From Cereibacter azotoformans (GTDB lineage Bacteria; Pseudomonadota; Alphaproteobacteria; Rhodobacterales; Rhodobacteraceae), in contig JAGFXX010000001.1 of assembly GCA_017599285.1 (NCBI GenBank), positions 992,001 to 1,056,000 of the forward strand: a DNA stretch of 64,000 bases, read 5' to 3'. Under the pieces are notes generated by a model. The model did not search any database, was not told the origin of the DNA, and saw nothing but the letters and a program-made list of their open reading frames with translations. Shown here one piece after another: positions 27,772 through 36,937 of this stretch. Every line of letters starts with the position of its first letter. Position 1 is the stretch's first letter. Both the position numbers and the translations under genes were made by a program.

Positions 27772-28213
27772 GGCTCTGTTGCACGAATCCTGTGAATGAT
27801 ACGTCGGCTGAATCCAGCCTGATAGCTGGGCCGCATGAACAGCCCCATACCGGCGACCTACAAGATCCGGACTCCGCTTGTCGTATCACATCGGCTTCCT
27901 GCGGGTCTTCCTGCCGGGATGCAGACCTTCATCCCCTTGTCTTTCGACGCATCTCGCAGCCAGTCCGCGTCGCAGCCCCGATCGGCCAGCAGCCAGTCGG
28001 CCTTCGGCAGGCTGCCCAGCAGGGCGGCTCCCCCGGTGTAGTCGCTGACCGGACCGGCCGAAATGAAGAACCCGATGGGCCGGCTGTTCGCATCGGCGAC
28101 CGCGTGCAGCTTGGTGTTCATGCCGCCCGTTCTCAAGCGCGTGATCCGGACGCTGAAGGAGCAGTGCGTCCACCGCCATGCGCGAGTGACGTGCCGGGTG
28201 GTGGTGTAGCTGG
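27772..28213 (-). pseudogene. second IS5-family element fragment
   Basis: Begins at a terminal-repeat-like GGCTCTGTTGCACGAATCC (27772-27790) that has interrupted the preceding transposase. The transposase fragment (about 27880-28150, minus strand) reads TGGMNTKLHAVADANSRPIG, SDYTGGAALLGSLPKADWL and LADRGCDADW, then is frameshifted near RKTRRKP. The N-terminal third and the other terminal repeat are missing. Confidence 0.7.
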
Positions 28214-28278
28214 CGTTGGCCATCGGGTTTCTCGGTAGGGTCGGGCTTCTGAGCCAACCTGAACCGAGAGATGCCCCG

Positions 28279-28742
28279 ATGACCAAACCGATGATGGACC
28301 TGCGGGCGCTCGTCGAGAAGCGCGGCGATGCGGATTTGGTGCGCGCGAGATGATCGGCTTTGCCGCCGAACGGCTGATGGAGCTGGAGGTCGGCGCCAGG
28401 ACCGGTGCCGAATATGGCGAGAAGAGCGGCGATCGGCGGCACAGCGCAACGGCTATCGCGAGCGGGACTGGCTGACCCGTGCAGGCAGCGTCGAGTTGCG
28501 GATCCCCCGCCTTCGGACCGGTTCCTGCTTTCCGTCCTTTCTCGAGCAGCGGCGCTCGGTCGAGAAGGCGCTGACGGCCGTCATACAGGAGGCCTGCGTT
28601 CATGGCGTCTCGACGCGATCGATGGATAACCTCGTGCAGGCGATGGGTGGCACCGGTATCTCCAAGAGCCAGGTCAGTCGGCTCTGCGAAGAGATCGATG
28701 AGCGGGTGGATGCCTTCCTGACCCGACCGATCGAGGGCGGCC
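28279..28742 (+). pseudogene. IS256-family transposase, N-terminal fragment with frameshifts
   Basis: Reads MTKPMMDLRALVEK, then shifts frame at about 28345 and 28430. The IS256 sequence continues with QRNGYRERDWLTRAG, RIPRLRTGS, ALTAVIQEACVHGVSTRSM and GGTGISKSQVSRLCEEIDER, and ends abruptly at RPIEG where the outer IS110 element starts. The catalytic DDE region is absent. Confidence 0.8.
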
Positions 28743-28784
28743 GGTTGTGTCGGGTCAGTCGGCCCATCTTGGGCAAGGCGGCGT

Positions 28785-29787
28785 TTACTGGGACCCTCGG
28801 GCAGAGTCCTGCGGGCCCGGCGGAGTCCTCGGCGGTTGCGTCTTCCAGCGCGCCACGAACTGCTCGTAGCTTCGCTCGGCTTGCCGCGCCAGATCCGCTT
28901 CCCGCTCCCGCAGCTCCTTCACGTTGTAGGCGTAGGCCGGGCCGCGTCGGTTGCCCTTCTTCTGCGGCAGCCCGGCTCGGAGTTCCATGTCGCGGGTCTT
29001 CCTGGCCACCAGCGCCGGGCGCGCCCAGAGATAGTCCTGCTCCTTCGTGAGCAGATGCCAGCGCAGCACCGTCAGCTTGCGCGCCAGCGCGACCGCCGCG
29101 ACCTGATGCCCGCGCCTCGCCCGGATGCGGACGAAGAAGGCATGCAGCGGCCCCGGCGCCTTCGCCGCGGCCCACGCCGCCTCGACCAGCATGGCGCGCG
29201 CGTGGCTGCGCCCGACCTTGCTGATGCGGCCATGATGCGCCGCACCCAGCCCCGACTGACGATCCCGGGGATCGAGGCCAAAGCAGCTCACCAGCTTCTG
29301 TGGGGTCTTGAAGCGGCGTATGTCGCCGATCCGCCATGAGGCCGGTGGCGACCGTCACGTTGACGCCGGTGATGGTCAGCAACCGACGCACCTCCGCGCT
29401 GTCCAGCGTGCCCTGTGCGATGGCGCGATCGAGCTCCTGCAGATCCTCGCCGAGCCGGTCGAGTTCACGGACATGCCGGTCGATGGCCGCCCGCTCGTCG
29501 TCCGGCAAAGGCTGGAGCGACAGCCAGTCCCGTCCGTGGCCATTGAACAGGTCGGCGTGCGGACACTTCGGGATCAGGTGGCTGTGAAGGATGGAATGCA
29601 CCTCGTTCTTGATCCGGGTGAGATGGCGCACGACCTGACAGCGCCGCGCCACCAGGCGATGCATGCGTTCGGTCGCAGGATACGGTGTCCAGATCTTGGG
29701 CAGGAAGCCCGCGGCATGCAGGCTCGCCAGAGTGCCCGCGTCCACCTTGTCCGTCTTCACATGGGCATGGGCGATCGCGCTCGCCAT
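28785..29787 (-). pseudogene. IS110-family transposase, C-terminal half (frameshifted)
   Basis: Contains AIAHAHVKTDKVDAGTLASL, RIKNEVHSILH, RRLLTITGVNVTVATGLMA, then a 2-base loss at about 29335 changes frame. The other frame continues as KTPQKLVSCFGLDPRDRQSG, KVGRSHARAMLVEAAWAAAK, and KKGNRRGPAYAYNVKELRE to a normal C-terminus. Confidence 0.8.
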
Positions 29788-29930
29788 TGTCCTCGGACCA
29801 TGTATGGATGGCTCCCGCGTGACGAGGGGGTCGGCGTCTTCGGCAACTGGTCGGGTGCGGCCATGTATTCGGCGTCTCGATTGCGGCTTGCCCGCGCGCC
29901 CTGATGAAGTGAACGCCGGTCCGCGAAGCG

Positions 29931-29955
29931 GCAAACTGTCCGGTGGACAGTTTGA
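29931..29955. repeat. 25-nt hairpin in IS non-coding end
   Basis: Arms GCAAACTGTCC and GGACAGTTTGA (10 of 11 pair) around a GGT loop. It shares the TCC-N3-GGA centre and arm length with the four 44-nt elements further right, but its outer flanks do not match theirs. Confidence 0.5.
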
Positions 29956-30125
29956 GGCGGGAACGGGCGGAGCCCTTGCGTGAAGATTGGGTCCCTGTCA
30001 ATGGCGCGCGCTTGGTGCGCTTCGGTCCGAACGGGGTATCCCTCCTCGTTTCCGTCAGTGTGCCATCATCTCACCTTGCCCTCGCCAGTTCGATCAGGCC
30101 GCTATCGGCCCGGGCTTCCCTGCCC

Positions 30126-31211
30126 TCAGGCCGCCCGCCAGGCTTCGCCTGTTCTCAGCATTGCCCAGACCTGTCGCGCCATGCGGTTGGCCAATGCGAT
30201 GGCCACGACCTTCAGCGGCTTCTTCGCCAGCATGCGCCCCAGCCAATCCTCGCCGGGATCGGTGCGTTTGCGGGTTGAGATCACCCCATGGCCCCGAGGG
30301 AGAGCAGCCGTCGGATATATCGATTGCCCATCTTCGAGATCGCCCCCAGCCGTTCCTTGCCGCCGCTCGAATGCGGTTTCGGCGTCAGCCCGAGCCAGGC
30401 AGGCAGATCGCGGGCCGAGCGGAAGGCCGACACGTCCGGCAGTGTGGCCGCCAGAACGCTGGCCGTGATGGGGCCAATGCCCGGCATTGCCTGCAGCCGC
30501 CGCGCGGTCTCGTCCGCCTCCGCCGTGCGGCGGAGATCGGCGGTGATGGCATCGATGCGCGTCTTGGTATCGCGGAACTGCTGCGCAAGCAGGTCAAGCG
30601 GCACGCGGGCTTCAGCCGGCAGATCGGCGGCCTCGGCTTCGGTGACAAGGCGGTTCGTTCGTCGGGAAAACGATCCCCCGGATCGTTTTCTGGCCCGCCT
30701 CACTGTGGACGCCCTTCGGCACGACCAGGCCGAATTCGCCGAGATGGGCGCGGATCGCATTTGCAAGCTGGGTCAACTGGCGGACTAGGAAGTCCCGCGC
30801 CCGATGGCTCATCAGCACCGCCTGTTGCGCCGCGGTCTTGACCGAAACGAAACGCATGGTGGCTGGGTCACGGCCGTGCAGATGGCCTCGGCATCGTTCG
30901 TCGGCTTACGCGGCGCCACTGGCGCCACGGTCCTCCTCACCATCCGTCTTGCCGCGCCGGACGAAGGGCTTGACGTAGGACGGCGGGATCAGCCGGACAT
31001 CATGACCGAACTTGGCCAGTTCGCGCGCCCAATAATGCGCTCCGGCGCAGGCCTCCATGCCGATCAGACAGGGCCGCAGCCGTGAAAAGAACAGCAACAC
31101 CTGCGCCCGCCTCACCTGGCGCCGCACCACCACCGCGCCCTCCGCATCGACGCCGTGAACCTGAAAGACGTTCTTGGCCAGGTCCAGCCCGACCGTGGTA
31201 ATCTCCTTCAT
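30126..31211 (-). pseudogene. IS110-family transposase, decayed
   Basis: N-terminus KEITTVGLDLAKNVFQVHG with the first catalytic Asp, ACAGAHYWARELAKFGHDV and PPSYVKPFVRRGKTD, followed by a frameshift at about 30915. Then MSHRARDFLVRQLTQLANAI up to GVHS, where a 44-nt hairpin element breaks the frame. It resumes with ADLPAEARVPLDLLAQ, MPGIGPITASVLAATLPD, GLTPKPHSSGGKERLG, and ends ALANRMARQVWAMLRTG after another shift near 30290. Confidence 0.8.
30660..30703 (-). repeat. 44-nt hairpin element, copy 1 (in inner IS110 gene)
   Basis: Minus-strand order: GTGAGGCGGGCCA flank, arm GAAAACGATCC, loop GGG, arm GGATCGTTTTC, then CCGACG. Arms are perfectly complementary. It disrupts the transposase frame after GVHS. 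Confidence 0.75.
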
Positions 31212-31308
31212 GGATGGCTCCCTTCATGGGTCAGTGTGACAGCACCCAATGTGGCACATCGCGATGCCGGGAGCGGGAGCCATCCACTCCATCAATGGCG
31301 CAAAATGG

Positions 31309-31592
31309 CGACCCTGGAGCGGATTGGCGATCACCACGCGGGCCAAGAAGGGCGACAGCACCCGCGCTACCGCCATGCAGTTGCCGTTCGGCGGGCGGGC
31401 CGTCCACCGGACGCCTCGCTGTCCGCCTCACCCTCCACGACCACCTCGTCCGTCGCAAGAAGGGTTTTTTCCAAACCCCTCCAGCCCCGTGCGGGTCATG
31501 TCGACCCGTCCGGCGTGCCGCAGCACGCCATTCTCCCAAATCACCACCTCCCCGAAGGTCCGGTGGATGTCGATGCCGATCCCGCGTCGCAT
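31309..31592 (-). pseudogene. IS110-family transposase, N-terminal half (interrupted)
   Basis: Starts MRRGIGIDIHRTFGEVVIWE, then GRVDMTRTGLEGFGK. After DEVVVE it is interrupted by a hairpin element (31389-31431). The sequence resumes out of frame as NGNCMAVARVLSPFLARVV and IANPLQ, where the inner IS110 begins. Confidence 0.75.
31389..31431 (-). repeat. hairpin element, copy 2 (43 nt, in outer IS110 gene)
   Basis: Minus-strand order: GTGAGGCGGACA flank, arm GCGAGGCGTCC, loop GGT, arm GGACGGCCCGC, then CCGCCG. Arms pair at 9 of 11 positions. It falls between the codons for DEVVVE and NGNCMAVA. Confidence 0.65.
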
Positions 31593-32637
31593 GCTCACCT
31601 CCGTCGCGCCTCAGGATGGGAGCGGCGGGGGCGACACGACACCTCTCATGAGCGGATGTGATTTCCCCGGCACGACAAGATTATCCCGCTGCCGCTGGTT
31701 GGGTCAATGATGGCGCCTGTGCAGGCGCTGAAGACGGCGGCCGGAATCGATGATTGTCATACTCTCATCCGCGGTTGGTTACCGCCTGACCCTGTCCGAT
31801 GCGGGCTCGCCTCTCTCTAACAGGTTGCTGAAAAACCCGGCCTCGACGCGGGTTCAGAACGTGATTCACCCTTCCGGGAAGCACGGGGGGTCTCTTGATG
31901 CGCGGGACGGACGAGACGAGCGGGTCGCTCTTCAGCTACGTCGACCTTGAGGAGCGCATTCCGGCCCGTCACCCGCTTCGCAAGATACGCCGCGTCGTGA
32001 ACGACGCGCTGGTCAGCATGAACGCCGAATTCGACCGGCTCTACGCCTCCGACGGCCGCCCCTCGATCGCACCCGAGCGTCTGCTGCGCGCCAGCCTGAT
32101 CCAGATCCTGTTTTCCGTCCGGTCCGAGCGGCAGCTGATGGAGCAGATGCAGTACAACCTGCTGTTCCGCTGGTTCGTCGGGCTGGGCATCGACGATGCC
32201 GGTCTGGGTGGCCACGGTGTTCAGCAAGAACCGCGACCGGCTGCTGACGACGGATATCGCGCAGAAGTTCCTGGCCGCGATCCTCGCTCATCGCGAGATC
32301 GCGCCGCTCCTGTCGGAGAGCATTTCTCGGTCGATGGGACCCTGATCAAGGCCTGGGCGTCGATGAAGAGCTTCCAGCCGAAGCCGGAGCAGGAAGCGAC
32401 AGAGCCCGGTGACGGCGGTCCCCATGATCCGCCAGCCCCTCCGCCCTCCGCCGAAGCTGACCCCACCGAGACGCAGCCCGAGCCCGCCCCGATGACCCCG
32501 CCGAAACCCAGAACCCGAAATGCCGAGGTCGACTTCCGGGGCCAGAAGCGCTCGAACGCCACTCACGCTTCGGTCACCGATCCGGAGGCCCGGCTTTACA
32601 AGAAATCTCCCGGCGCCGGCGCGGTCCTGTGTTTCAT

Positions 32638-32681
32638 GGGAGGAGGATAAGGAGACCGTCCAGTGGACCGTTTTCCCGACG
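32638..32681 (+). repeat. 44-nt hairpin element, copy 3
   Basis: Plus-strand order: GGGAGGAGGATAA flank, arm GGAGACCGTCC, loop AGT, arm GGACCGTTTTC, then CCGACGCAAG. Arms pair at 8 of 11 positions. It introduces a TAA stop into the transposase frame. Confidence 0.7.
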
Positions 32682-32979
32682 CAAGCCCGATGGAAACCCT
32701 CACGGTTTCGTCGTGCAGACCGAGGTCACGCAGGCGGACGGGCACGCCAAGCGGAAGGCCGCGCTCGACATGGTCCACCGCCACTCGCGCGGCTCGACGA
32801 AACGGCTGACGCTCGGCGCCGACAAGGCCTATGACGCCGAGGAGTTCGTCCAGGACCTGCGGCAGGCCTGCGTCACGCCTCATGTCGCGCAAAAGGCGCG
32901 CTTCTCGGCGATCAACGGCCGGACCACCCGGCACGAGGGATACGCCCTCTCGCAGCGCTGCCGGAAGAAGATCGACTTG

Positions 32980-33023
32980 CGTCGGGGCAACGATCCACTG
33001 GATCGTTGCCTGATCCTCCTCAC
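32980..33023 (-). repeat. 44-nt hairpin element, copy 4
   Basis: Minus-strand order: GTGAGGAGGATCA flank, arm GGCAACGATCC, loop AGT, arm GGATCGTTGCC, then CCGACG. Arms are perfectly complementary. The host frame reads through it, adding about 14 codons (LRRGNDPLDRCLILLT) before FGWAKTVG. Confidence 0.75.
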
Positions 33024-33259
33024 CTTCGGCTGGGCCAAGACCGTGGGGCCGATGGAGCAGACCATGCTGCGCGGCGTCAAGCGCGTCGGTGCGCAGTTCA
33101 CCTTCACGATGGCGGCCTGCAACCTCGCCCGGCTGCCGAGATTGCTTGCCGCTTGACGACAGGCGGCGGAATGGCGCGCGATACCTTGGGCCAGCCCCGC
33201 CTTCGACCGGTGTGCCCAAGAACAATATTCCGGGCGGTCGACTATTTCAGCGGCCTGCT

Positions 33260-33464
33260 ACATGACCCAAGCCGACATCGCCGCGTTCCACCTGCGCTTT
33301 GCAACCACGACCACGCTGGAGGTCGAGCGTGGAGAGCACAGGAAGACGATCCTGGCAAGCCTGACCTCGGCCGGCATCGCGCCATACCGGCCAGATGAGC
33401 AGGGCTATGGCCCGATTTACCTCCGCGATGACATCAAGTGCGCGCTCCGCGGTGTTCGTCAAGC
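33260..33464 (+). other. orphan coding fragment between two IS ends
   Basis: An open stretch starting ATG 33262 reads TQADIAAFHLRFATTTTLEV and TSAGIAPYRPDEQGYGPIYL. It does not resemble a transposase I recognise and is cut by the next IS at 33465. It is probably what remains of a host or element-borne gene; function unknown. Confidence 0.4.
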
Positions 33465-33486
33465 TAGTTGTCCCGGTCTCTCGTTT

Positions 33487-34614
33487 TCAGGCTGCCTGTA
33501 CGGCCGACCCGGCCATGGGTCCGCCGCCGCCAGCTTGATGGGGGAGCGCGGCGGCGAACCCATGGCCTCCGCGCCCGGCATCGGGCCGTTCCGGGTTCAG
33601 CCAGACCGGGCCGATGGGCTGCCAGTTGCGGATCTGGCCTGACCAGCGTTCGGGGTGTGCGGCGCGGGCCAGCTGGTAGACGCGGTGGCGCTCGGCCAGC
33701 AGCGCCTTGTCCTCGCCGCGGTGGCGCTGGTCGGGGGTGACGAAGCGGATCGCGCTGTGACGGTGCTCGAGATTGTACCAACGCACGAAGCTCTGGACCC
33801 AGGTCCGCGCCTCCTCGATCGTGGCGAAGCCCCGGGTCGGCCAGCGGGGCGTGTACTTGCAGGTGCGGAACAGCGCCTCGGAGAAGGCATTGTCGTTGCT
33901 GACGCGGGGCCGGCTGAAGGAGGCGATGACGCCCAGCCGCTCCATCGTCACCTTCATCGTCGCGCCCTTCATCGGGCTGCCATTGTCCGCATGGAGTACG
34001 AGCGGGCTGGTCAGGCACCGCTCCGACCAGACGGCGCGCCTGAGCACCTCGGCCGCGAACTCCGAGGTCTCGCGGTCGTGGACCTCCCAGCCGACAATCT
34101 TCCGGCTGAAGATGTCGACGATGAGGTAGAGGTAGAAGAAGGTCCCCGCGATCGACCCTGGAAGCCACGTTATATCCCAACTCCACACCTGGCACGGCCC
34201 CTTCGCCTCGAAGCTCGTCGGTGGTTTCCGGCGCGCAGCGGGGCGGGCGCGGCCACGGCGATGGTTCTGCCCGCGCTCGCGCAACACCCTGTAGAAGCTG
34301 GATTCCGAGGCGATCCAGATGTTTCGGTCGGCCAGCCGGGGCACGATCTGGCTCGGCGGAAGGCTCGCGAATTCCGGCGTGGCGCAGGTCGCCACGATCC
34401 GGTCGCCCTCCTCCTCGGTGAGCTTGTTGGCCGGCGCCGGGCGGTCGGCAGAGGGGCGGCGATCCTCGCGGATCCCGCCGTCGGGGCCCTGCCAGCGGCG
34501 CAGGGTGCGCGGGCTGAGGCCCGCTGCGGCGCAGGCGGCCGAGGGCCGGGCCCCGGCCTCCGTGGCGGCAGCGACGAGGGCGGCAATCTCCTGGCGATCC
34601 GGGGCTGAGGTCAT
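33487..34614 (-). CDS. IS transposase OrfB with integrase (rve) core
   Basis: 375-residue DDE transposase that reads as intact. An N-terminal HTH region (SPRTLRRWQGPDG) precedes the rve core. The catalytic Asp blocks are VWSWDITWLPGS (first D) and LVLHADNGSPMKG (second D), and the Glu lies in SNDNAFSEALFRTCK. Its ATG overlaps the orfA stop. With OrfA broken, transposition in cis is doubtful. Confidence 0.85.
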   Translation of the reverse strand: MTSAPDRQEIAALVAAATEAGARPSAACAAAGLSPRTLRRWQGPDGGIREDRRPSADRPAPANKLTEEEGDRIVATCATPEFASLPPSQIVPRLADRNIWIASESSFYRVLRERGQNHRRGRARPAARRKPPTSFEAKGPCQVWSWDITWLPGSIAGTFFYLYLIVDIFSRKIVGWEVHDRETSEFAAEVLRRAVWSERCLTSPLVLHADNGSPMKGATMKVTMERLGVIASFSRPRVSNDNAFSEALFRTCKYTPRWPTRGFATIEEARTWVQSFVRWYNLEHRHSAIRFVTPDQRHRGEDKALLAERHRVYQLARAAHPERWSGQIRNWQPIGPVWLNPERPDAGRGGHGFAAALPHQAGGGGPMAGSAVQAA

Positions 34615-35110
34615 TCGTCCTCGCCCTCCCTGCGGTCCCAGATCGCCTCGACCTTTTTTCGCAGGATCATCAGCGCGGCCGCCTCGGCCAGCGCCTTCTC
34701 CTTGCGCGCCAACTCACGCTCCAGCTGCTGGATCCGTTTCTTGTCGTCGCGCGTCTCGCGGGCGATCCGGCTCGCGGCTGCCCGCTCCCAGTCGTTGGCG
34801 CGCGCGCAGGCTTCGCGCCAGACAGCGAGTGCTCGGGGTAGATGCCACGGCGGCGGCAGTACTCAGCCAGCTCCGCCTCGTTCATCGAAGCGGTCTCGAT
34901 CACCGCCGCCAGCTTGTCCTGGGAGGTCCAGCCCTCAGGCCCGGCGTTCGCATCCGGCAGGAGCTGGCCCTTCGCCCGAGCCTCCGCCCGCCACTTAGCG
35001 AGCGTCGCGACACTGATCCCTTCCTCCTTGGCCAACTGGCCCAGGGGCATGTTGTTCGGCGGCAGCATCTTCGTAAGAACCGCCGCCTTTCGTTCCGGTG
35101 AGTAAGCCAA
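34611..35110 (-). pseudogene. IS transposase OrfA, one-base frameshift
   Basis: Starts MAYSPERKAAVLTKMLPPNN and PLGQLAKEEGISVATLAKWR (HTH), continuing to EYCRRRGIYPE. One base is missing at about 34830, so the expected AVWREACARAND and LERELARKEKALAEAAALM coiled-coil continue in another frame to the stop overlapping orfB. Confidence 0.8.
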
Positions 35111-35183
35111 ACCCGTCGTCCTGTCCCGCCCGCCTCAGGATACACTTCCAGATCCAGAACCGGTGACAACTACCCTGACGGGG
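35040..35183. repeat. 144-bp direct repeat, left copy
   Basis: Identical by eye to 36362-36505 (offset 1322). It covers the right end of the rve-type IS plus CCCTGACGGGG and abuts the left end of the intact IS3 element. Confidence 0.85.
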
Positions 35184-35236
35184 CGGGAGGGATGCGGAAG
35201 TAGAATTTTCTCGGCAGGATGGACGAGAAGATTCCG

Positions 35237-35500
35237 ATGAAGAAGAGCCGTTTCACCGAAGCCCAGATCATGGGCGTGCTGCGTCAGGCGGAGGGCGGTT
35301 TGGCCGTGGCCGAACTGTGCCGCGAGCATGGGATCAGCACTGCGACGTTCTACAAGTGGCGGGCGAAGTATGGCGGCATGGACGCGTCCATGATGAGCCA
35401 GATGAAGGCCCTCGAGGACGAGAACCGGCGGCTGAAGCGCATGTTCGCCGACCTGAGTATGCAGGCCGACCTGCTTCGCGAGGCCCTTGGAAAAAAGTGA
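35237..35500 (+). CDS. IS3-family transposase OrfA
   Basis: 87 residues from [20 protein letters not shown] (an upstream in-frame ATG at 35219 is an alternative). HTH of the IS3 OrfA type ([22 protein letters not shown]) and a leucine-zipper-like tail ([15 protein letters not shown]). Ends after GKK at TGA inside the slippery region. Confidence 0.88.
   Translation: MKKSRFTEAQIMGVLRQAEGGLAVAELCREHGISTATFYKWRAKYGGMDASMMSQMKALEDENRRLKRMFADLSMQADLLREALGKK
35491..35497 (+). promoter_or_regulatory. programmed -1 ribosomal frameshift site AAAAAAG
   Basis: Six A then G just before the orfA TGA. A -1 slip passes from GGA-AAA-AAG to AAA-AAA-GTG, giving an OrfAB fusion as usual for IS3 elements. The decayed copy at 38.1 kb has only five A here. 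Confidence 0.75.
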
Positions 35501-36324
35501 CGCGGCCAGCTCAGCGCCGCGAGCTGGCCGAGAAGGCGGTGGCGACGAAGGGTGTGAGCATCGCGCTGGCCTGCCGGGCGTTTGGCGTCAGCGAGACCTG
35601 TTTCCGCTACAGCCCGAAGCGCGACGAAGAGAACGAGATGATCGCAGACCTGCTGGTCGGGCTGACCAATGTCCACAAGACCTGGGGGTTCGGGCTGTGT
35701 TTCCTGCACCTGCGGAACGTCAAAGGGCACGTCTGGAACCACAAGCGGGTCCATCGGATCTACTGCGAACTGGAACTGAACCTGCGCATCAAGCCGCGGC
35801 GACGGCTGAAGCGGGAGAAGCCCGAGGAACTGGCCGTGCCCGAGGCGCCGAACCTGGTCTGGTCGATGGATTTCATGGCCGATCGGCTGGCGGATGGGCG
35901 GCAGTTCCGGCTGTTGAACGTGCTGGACGACTTCAACCGCGAAGGTCTGGGTATCGAGGTCGACTTCTCGCTGCCCGCCGAGCGGGTCGTCCGGTCGCTG
36001 AACCAGATCATCGAGTGGCGCGGCAAGCCCTTGGCGATCAGGGTGGACAACGGCCCGGAATACGTCAGTTCCACGCTGATGACCTGGGCTTCGAAGCAGG
36101 GCATCGCCCTGACCTACATCCAGCCCGGCAAGCCGCAGCAGAACGCTTACGTCGAGCGCTACAACCGGACGGTCCGGCATGAATGGCTGGACCTCTACAT
36201 CTTTGAAACCATCGAGGAAGTGCAGCAGATCGCCACCGAATGGCTCTGGAACTACAACAACGAACGCCCCAACATGGGCATCGGCGGGGTCACACCTGCC
36301 ATGAAGCTGAAGATGGCCGCGTGA
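35497..36324 (+). CDS. IS3-family transposase OrfB (rve core)
   Basis: 275 residues when counted from GTG 35497, normally expressed as the OrfAB fusion. DDE core: [13 protein letters not shown] (D), [14 protein letters not shown] (D) and [20 protein letters not shown] (E). The C-terminus is [23 protein letters not shown] split over the last lines. No internal stop, so this copy may be active. Confidence 0.9.
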   Translation: MTRPAQRRELAEKAVATKGVSIALACRAFGVSETCFRYSPKRDEENEMIADLLVGLTNVHKTWGFGLCFLHLRNVKGHVWNHKRVHRIYCELELNLRIKPRRRLKREKPEELAVPEAPNLVWSMDFMADRLADGRQFRLLNVLDDFNREGLGIEVDFSLPAERVVRSLNQIIEWRGKPLAIRVDNGPEYVSSTLMTWASKQGIALTYIQPGKPQQNAYVERYNRTVRHEWLDLYIFETIEEVQQIATEWLWNYNNERPNMGIGGVTPAMKLKMAA

Positions 36325-36361
36325 ATTCTACGGCCGGATCCCGCTAAAACCGGGAGGATTA

Positions 36362-36505
36362 CCCAGGGGCATGTTGTTCGGCGGCAGCATCTTCGTAAGA
36401 ACCGCCGCCTTTCGTTCCGGTGAGTAAGCCAAACCCGTCGTCCTGTCCCGCCCGCCTCAGGATACACTTCCAGATCCAGAACCGGTGACAACTACCCTGA
36501 CGGGG
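36362..36505. repeat. 144-bp direct repeat, right copy
   Basis: Right-end remnant of a second rve-type IS copy, starting exactly at the intact IS3 right boundary. Matches 35040-35183. Beyond it (36506-36771) I see no gene, only unassigned, less GC-rich sequence. Confidence 0.85.
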
Positions 36506-36771
36506 GGGTCCGCCTGAAGCAGAAGCTTCCATCGGCATTTCCACCTTGACCTATGTGCGGCCGAGTCGTAGGTGACGACCGTTTGCGGCCCGCGCCTGAA
36601 GGCCCGGGGCAACGGACGAGGATCTCAAGCTCTTGGACCCGGCCACAGCAGTACCCATCTCACCCAAAGCATTCGGATGCCCCAGTATTCGCTGCCAGCG
36701 CGCTCAGGACGCCGGCTTTTCTCGAAAAGTCGGTGTTTGGATGTCGAACTTTAGCAATAAAAACAATATTT

Positions 36772-36848
36772 TGGCGACCCCGCCGCGACTCGAACGCGGA
36801 ACCTGCGGTTTAGAAGACCGCTGCACTATCCAGTTGTGCTACGGGGCC
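36772..36848 (-). tRNA. tRNA-Arg (anticodon TCT)
   Basis: 77-nt cloverleaf with encoded CCA. Acceptor arms GGCCCCG and CGGGGTC pair with one G-T. D-stem GCAC/GTGC, anticodon stem GCGGT/ACCGC with loop CTTCTAA, T-stem CCGCG/CGCGG with loop TTCGAGT. It is embedded in the IS cluster and is immediately followed on its strand by an AT-rich stretch. Body differs from the usual alphaproteobacterial tRNA-Arg(TCT), suggesting it came with a mobile element. Confidence 0.93.
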
Positions 36849-36937
36849 GCGAAAGCGGTTCGGAAAACGGTTCGCCGCGAGCAGCTAAGCGCATTTCCTA
36901 TTTTGTTTCAACACCATATCACCGCTTGACAAGATGC

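Larger units (their letters stand above)
29788..31308 (-). mobile_element. inner IS110-family (IS1111-like) element
   Basis: About 1.5 kb element inserted into the outer IS110 gene. Imperfect inverted repeats mark both ends (CGCCATT... TGGATGGCTCCCGC on the plus strand near 29787-29820; complement near 31265-31309). The transposase gene is decayed. Its non-coding 3' part (29788-30125) holds a 25-nt hairpin. Confidence 0.65.
28743..31700 (-). mobile_element. outer IS110-family element, split by an inner IS110-type element
   Basis: The two halves of one IS110 transposase flank the inner element: the N-terminal half on the right (31309-31592) and the C-terminal half on the left (28785-29787). 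Joining them would restore the expected order ARVVIANPLQ followed by AIAHAHVKTDKVDAG. The element itself interrupts the IS256 fragment. Outer ends are approximate because this family lacks clear terminal repeats. Confidence 0.7.
31898..33156 (+). pseudogene. IS5/IS1182-type transposase, decayed
   Basis: Reads RGTDETSGSLFSYVDLEERI, PLRKIRRVVNDAL, ERQLMEQMQYNLLFRWFVG. A +1 base at about 32199 and a compensating loss at about 32317 scramble some 40 codons. It resumes at EHFSVDGTLIKAWASMKSFQ and NAEVDFRGQKRSNATHAS. A first 44-nt hairpin element with a stop falls after LCFMG. After VTQADGHAKRKAALDMVHRH a second hairpin element lies in frame before FGWAKTVG. It ends at NLARLPRLLAA. Confidence 0.8.
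31819..33259 (+). mobile_element. IS5/IS1182-type element
   Basis: Imperfect terminal inverted repeats CAGGTTGCTGAAA (31821-31833) and its partner TTTCAGCGGCCTG (33245-33257) enclose one decayed transposase gene. Family naming is uncertain (IS5 versus IS1182). Confidence 0.75.
33465..35172 (-). mobile_element. two-gene rve-type (IS3-like) insertion sequence
   Basis: Ends share an inverted repeat: TAGTTGTCCCGGT at 33465 and ACCGGTGACAACTA ending 35172. It carries orfB intact and orfA with a frameshift, overlapping by ATGA. A partial second copy of its right end is found at 36362-36494. Confidence 0.75.
35184..36361 (+). mobile_element. IS3-family element (IS407-like group), intact copy
   Basis: About 1.18 kb with orfA and orfB joined by a programmed -1 shift. 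Both ends contain a related GTAGAATT/AATTCTAC subterminal motif. It is bounded on both sides by the 144-bp direct repeat, far longer than a normal IS3 target duplication. Confidence 0.8.

Noticed and set aside
28600..29934. 444-codon open frame across IS DNA on the minus strand
   Set aside because: Only its middle (to about 29340) is IS110 transposase; the two ends are other frames and neighbouring elements joined by frameshifts.
31468..31488. GGGTTT...AAACCC inverted repeat inside the IS110 N-terminal half
   Set aside because: Part of the normal transposase coding sequence (GLEGFGK); does not fit the 44-nt element design.
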